From Cinclus cinclus (taxonomy: Eukaryota; Chordata; Aves; Passeriformes; Cinclidae), in the NCBI RefSeq assembly GCF_963662255.1, contig NC_085055.1:21066704-21130703 (forward strand): DNA of 64,000 nucleotides, read 5' to 3'. Each line of letters opens with the position of its first letter. Position 1 is the first letter of the stretch. Below the pieces are notes generated by a model. It was not told the origin of the DNA. It saw only the letters and a program-made list of their open reading frames with translations, and ran no database searches. Of the stretch, positions 60,701 to 64,000 are shown in pieces. Both the position numbers and the translations under genes were made by a program.

Positions 60701-61290
60701 GTGGCTTTTTAAATTTTTTTTTATTCTCTCCAAAAAAAAAAAAAAAAAAATCCTCCAGAACTTAAAACTGTTTTAATCAGCTGAAAAACATACGTGGGCT
60801 TTACAGCTCTGAGACAGCTTGCACAGGCTCTGATAAATGCCTATCGCTCATTTGCATACGCTAACAGCTACACTTTAATCAGCCTCCTAATCCCTGATGA
60901 TATTAATGAATTTTTTTTATGCACTCTCTCTCTCTCCTCCCCCACCCCCCCGCGTATTTTTTTTTTTTTTTTTTAGTATCATGTTTGCTAATTCAAAACC
61001 GATCAGCGGCTTCTGTGTGCCTTTTTTTATGCAGGAAATAATGGGTGAGCTTGGTACTCCTGTTATCCTGCTCTCACAAATAATTAAGACTACAAAGGGT
61101 ACAAATCAGTCTGAATGCACGGCACAAAGGCTCAAGCTATGCAAAGGTCTTTTTCTCTCTCTCTCTCTTTCTCTCTTTTCATTTATTCTCTTCTTCTGAC
61201 AAGAGGTGGCTTAGAAAGATACTTAGCAAAGCAATGAACTGGTCACTCCCCAAAAAGCAAGAATTTCCCAGCCATTTTAAATGCTCAGGA
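60701..61290. promoter_or_regulatory. Candidate conserved non-coding element
   Basis: Repeat-free sequence lies between homopolymer runs (A19 at 60732-60750; T18 near 60957-60974; pyrimidine tract 61149-61198). It contains an exact octamer ATTTGCAT (60850-60857, the POU/Oct site), a TTAAAAC-T-GTTTTAA inverted repeat (60762-60776) and many TAAT/ATTA cores. The regulatory role is inference. Confidence 0.35.
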
Positions 61291-62107
61291 TACACAGAGG
61301 GACTTTTTTTAAAAGTATTGTTTGCTCCATTATTTGGTGCATCCTAATTTTGGGGGAGGAGGTTGCCTGCTGGAGAAATATTCTTCAAACTGGTTTACCT
61401 TTGTTTTGGTGGCTCTGCTTTTCTCCTTGGGAGTGATACAGATTTTGAGGGAGGCAGACTTGAGAAAGACTTTCTCGCAGATGTGGTCACAGGGAAGAGA
61501 AGCAACAGAACAAACAGATCCATGTGGTGTGAAGAGCTGTCCAAAGGCAGGAGAATTAATCCAGCTCCAGAGGCTCCAGGTGTGCTCTGGTGTCAGCCCA
61601 ACTCTGAGACCTCAGGTGAACTGCCAGCCCTTCAGGAAAATTCCTCCTGCCCTGTCCAAGGTCAAATCATAGATCCGGTCCTGCATCCCTTCTCTTCCCC
61701 TGTCCCCCCTCAGGAGCAGCCATGGGAATTCAAGGTGGAGGTTGTGTCACTGTCACCTCTACAGCTCTGGGGTGCATGGCTTCCCAGAAGCCCTCCCTTT
61801 GGAGCACCTTCTCACCTCAAAACTAAATCAGGTACAAAACCTCTCCTTCTGAATCCCTGTGCATTTTGCTGGGAGCCTGGAACAGGAGGCTCCACAGACC
61901 AACAAAATGCTACAGACTGGGGCTGATTGGAGCAGAAATGGATTGATGGACACACAGAGGCCAGCCTGGTGGAGCAACCAAGGAAGGCTGACAAATATCC
62001 AGCTCTGTAGCAGTGGGTCTCAATGCACTGAGACAAAGAGGGACCCAACCCATGCCATCAGCCATAACAGTGACAAGTACCACTGTAGTTCCATAAGAAT
62101 TATGCAC
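61291..62107. other. Unique non-coding sequence
   Basis: A 187-codon plus-strand frame (61363-61926) has no domain I recognise and no clear exon signals. I leave it uncalled. Confidence 0.45.
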
Positions 62108-62440
62108 CATAACACAGGATCACAGTTTGGAAAAGCCCTCCAAGACCATCAGGTCCAACCTGTGAACAATCCCCACCTTGTCACCCAGCCCAGAGCACTG
62201 AGTGCCCCATACTTCCAGGGATGAGGACTCCACCACCCCATGGGCAGCCCCCTCCATGGCTGACCACCCTTTCCAGGAAGAAATTCCCCCTGATATCCAG
62301 CCTGAAGATCCCCTGAGGTGATTTCCTTGAGGCCATTTCCTCTCATCCTGTCATCCTGTCCCTGTTCCCAACCCCCCTGGCTGTCCCCTCCTGTCAGGGA
62401 GAGCCAGAAGGTTCCTCCTGAGCCTCCTTTTCTCCAAATC
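62108..62440 (-). mobile_element. CR1 LINE 3' fragment
   Basis: GGATCACAGTTTGGAAAAGC, CTCCAAGACCATCAGGTCC, 'ccaccttgtcacccagcccagagc', GGAAGAAATTCCCCCTGATA, 'gaggccatttcctctcatcctg', GAGCCTCCTTTTCTCCA. It is in the same orientation as the copy at 63068. Confidence 0.93.
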
Positions 62441-63067
62441 AACCCCATGGAGTCACACAGACACCAAAAGGCAAAACAGCTGAACCTGAGCGGGTGACAA
62501 AACAGGATGCACTGGGTGCATACAGAAACCAATCAACATATCCGACAGAAAATATTCACACATTAGAACAAGCAAAATAAGGATTTGAACAAATTAAAAA
62601 AACCCATAACAAAACATCTGAAGGAAGCCTGCAGGCATGTCTGATGTGTGCAAGTCTAGACTTCCAAACTCCAGAGGATTTTTGCATTAGGAAGCTGGGT
62701 AAGGCTGATGGAAAAGATTCCTACTTCTGCTCAGTAATTCTTTTAGGAGATGCAAGCAAACATCTCTGTAGGGTAATCTCAACACTAACATATCGTGCCC
62801 AGATCTCAGAGGATTACCATGAGTCTGAAGCAGCAGCACATCCTAAACCTTATGTTTAGGATAACCACGAGCACTGAGAACACAGAAATGTTTATGTTCT
62901 TTAGCACAGCTTTGCAGTTAGCCAAGTGAGGACAGCTGGGATTATGTAATCTCTGGCTAGGAAGTTTTTTGGGAATGCATGAGAGCACAGGCACTGTTCT
63001 TCCTGCTAATAATACTTCAAGGACAGAGGAATACTCCCTTACCAAGACTCTTTGTGCAAGATTTGCT
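62441..63067. other. Unique non-coding sequence
   Basis: Spacer between two CR1 copies; nothing recognised. Confidence 0.5.
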
Positions 63068-63545
63068 GCAGCCTTTTCCAGGAAGAAATTCCTCCGTTGT
63101 CCCACCTGAACCTCCCCTGGCACATCTTGAGGCCGTTCCCTCCCCTCCTGTCCCTGTTCCCTGCGAGCAGAGCCCGACCCCCCCGGCTGTCCCCTCCTGT
63201 CAGGGAGCTGTGCAGAGCCACAAGGTTCTCCCTGAGCCTCCTTTTCTCCAGGCTGAGCCCCTTCCCAGCTCCCTCAGCTGCTCCTGGTGCTCCAGACCCT
63301 TCCCCAGCTCTGTTCCCTTCCCTGGACACGCTCCAGCCCCTGAATGTCTCCTTTTCTGTGAGAGCCCAGAGCTGTCCCCAGGACTGGAGGTGTCTCCCAG
63401 GTCCCAGCACAGAGGGACAGTCCCTGCCCTGGGCCTGCTGGACACGCCATGGCTGGGACAGCCCGGGGGCCATTGGCTTCTTGCCCACCTGGGCACACCT
63501 GGGCTCATGTCCAGCTGCTGTCACCAGCACCTCCATGTCCCTCTC
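63068..63545 (-). mobile_element. CR1 LINE fragment reaching further 5'
   Basis: CAGGAAGAAATTCCTCCG, CTGAACCTCCCCTGGCACAT, 'cttgaggccgttccctcc', CTGAGCCTCCTTTTCTCCAG, TTCCCTGGACACGCTCCAGC, GGCCATTGGCTTCTTGCCCA and CCTGGGCACACCTGGGCTCA. Its 3' terminus is missing at the left, so it is truncated at both ends. Frames of 169-244 codons across it are repeat artefacts. Confidence 0.93.
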
Positions 63546-64000
63546 CACTGGGCCACTTGGATCTCACAGACAGCACAGAACAACTCCAAGATAACTGCCA
63601 ATAGAATAAGGTTTGGTGTAAAGTATCAGTACTGGAACATTCTGAGGTTACCTGGGAGTATAAGACCCAAAGTGATGCAAGGTCACTTTGGCTCTGGCCC
63701 TCTGGCAAGATGACAATCTGGCTAAAACCCACCAAAAGCTCAGCTTGCACTTGGAATCCTGGCAATTGTTTTAGGTCACGAGTATTTTCATGAATATATT
63801 TATGGGAAGAATTCAATCAAGATTGAAAGAGACCATAAAGCACCAAGAGCCACAGAGAAAAATCCATTGTACAATGAGCCACCTGGACTTCAGAAAAAAA
63901 ATGTAATGAAATTGCAAAAGTACTCATTAAATGTGAAATACAGGCCCAGTAAGGAGCTTAGCAGATATGCTTTCAAGAACACCTATAAATAATGAAAGCA
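63546..64000. other. Unique non-coding sequence to the window end
   Basis: Nothing recognised; AT-rich. Confidence 0.5.

Noticed and set aside
62979..63713. 244-codon plus-strand frame starting with a hydrophobic stretch
   Set aside because: Most of it is the antisense of a CR1 fragment; the start is accidental.
1..64000. Bacterial operon, CRISPR array, prophage or gene cluster
   Set aside because: No ribosome-binding-site-spaced genes, no direct-repeat/spacer pattern, and coding density is essentially zero; CR1 content marks this as bird DNA.

Overview
The window looks like non-coding bird DNA, most likely from a songbird. The main evidence is about 29 fragments of CR1 (chicken repeat 1) LINE retrotransposons. 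Most are short, 5'-truncated 3' ends of the kinds common in bird genomes, recognisable by phrases such as 'TTTGGGTTGGAAGGGACC', 'CAAGCTGTGCCAGGGGAGG' and 'AGCCTCCTTTTCTCCA'. Several match, as I recall them, CR1 variants abundant in passerines; this species-level guess comes from memory of the families and was not computed. I find no protein-coding gene, tRNA, rRNA, CRISPR array or bacterial-type operon. Open frames of 60-277 codons occur on both strands, but all are short, lie in CR1 copies or simple repeats, or lack any recognisable domain.

Layout. 1-13 kb: unique sequence with nine or so CR1 pieces, including the longest one (9.91-10.66 kb), two pairs of diverged local duplicates (about 1.27/2.82 kb and 6.24/7.16 kb) and a head-to-head CR1 pair at 3.83-4.30 kb. 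14.4-15.1 kb: a repeat-free, regulatory-looking block with two inverted repeats. 16-21.5 kb: sparse CR1, a (CA)n run and a long T-rich tract. 21.8-22.7 kb: the most striking block, with a long imperfect hairpin flanked by two ATAAA-N3-TTTAT dyads. 23.1-32.8 kb: nearly 10 kb in which I recognise no CR1, with several blocks resembling conserved non-coding elements. 32.8-37.7 kb: CR1 pieces, including one that still carries decayed ORF2 coding sequence. 39.7-44.3 kb: dinucleotide and TGGA microsatellites, a small CpG cluster and a G14 run. 44.4-58.5 kb: scattered CR1, one of which ends in an (ATGAT)n microsatellite. 59.9-60.2 kb: a 55-unit pentamer array with strong G-quadruplex potential on the minus strand. 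60.7-61.2 kb: another regulatory-looking block, with an octamer motif. 62.1-63.5 kb: two same-strand CR1 copies.

Interpretation (inference): this is an intergenic or large intronic tract, possibly a regulatory landscape of a developmental gene, in which CR1 insertions accumulate between blocks that lack them. The target gene cannot be named from the sequence. Conservation claims are untested here, and a cross-species alignment would decide them.
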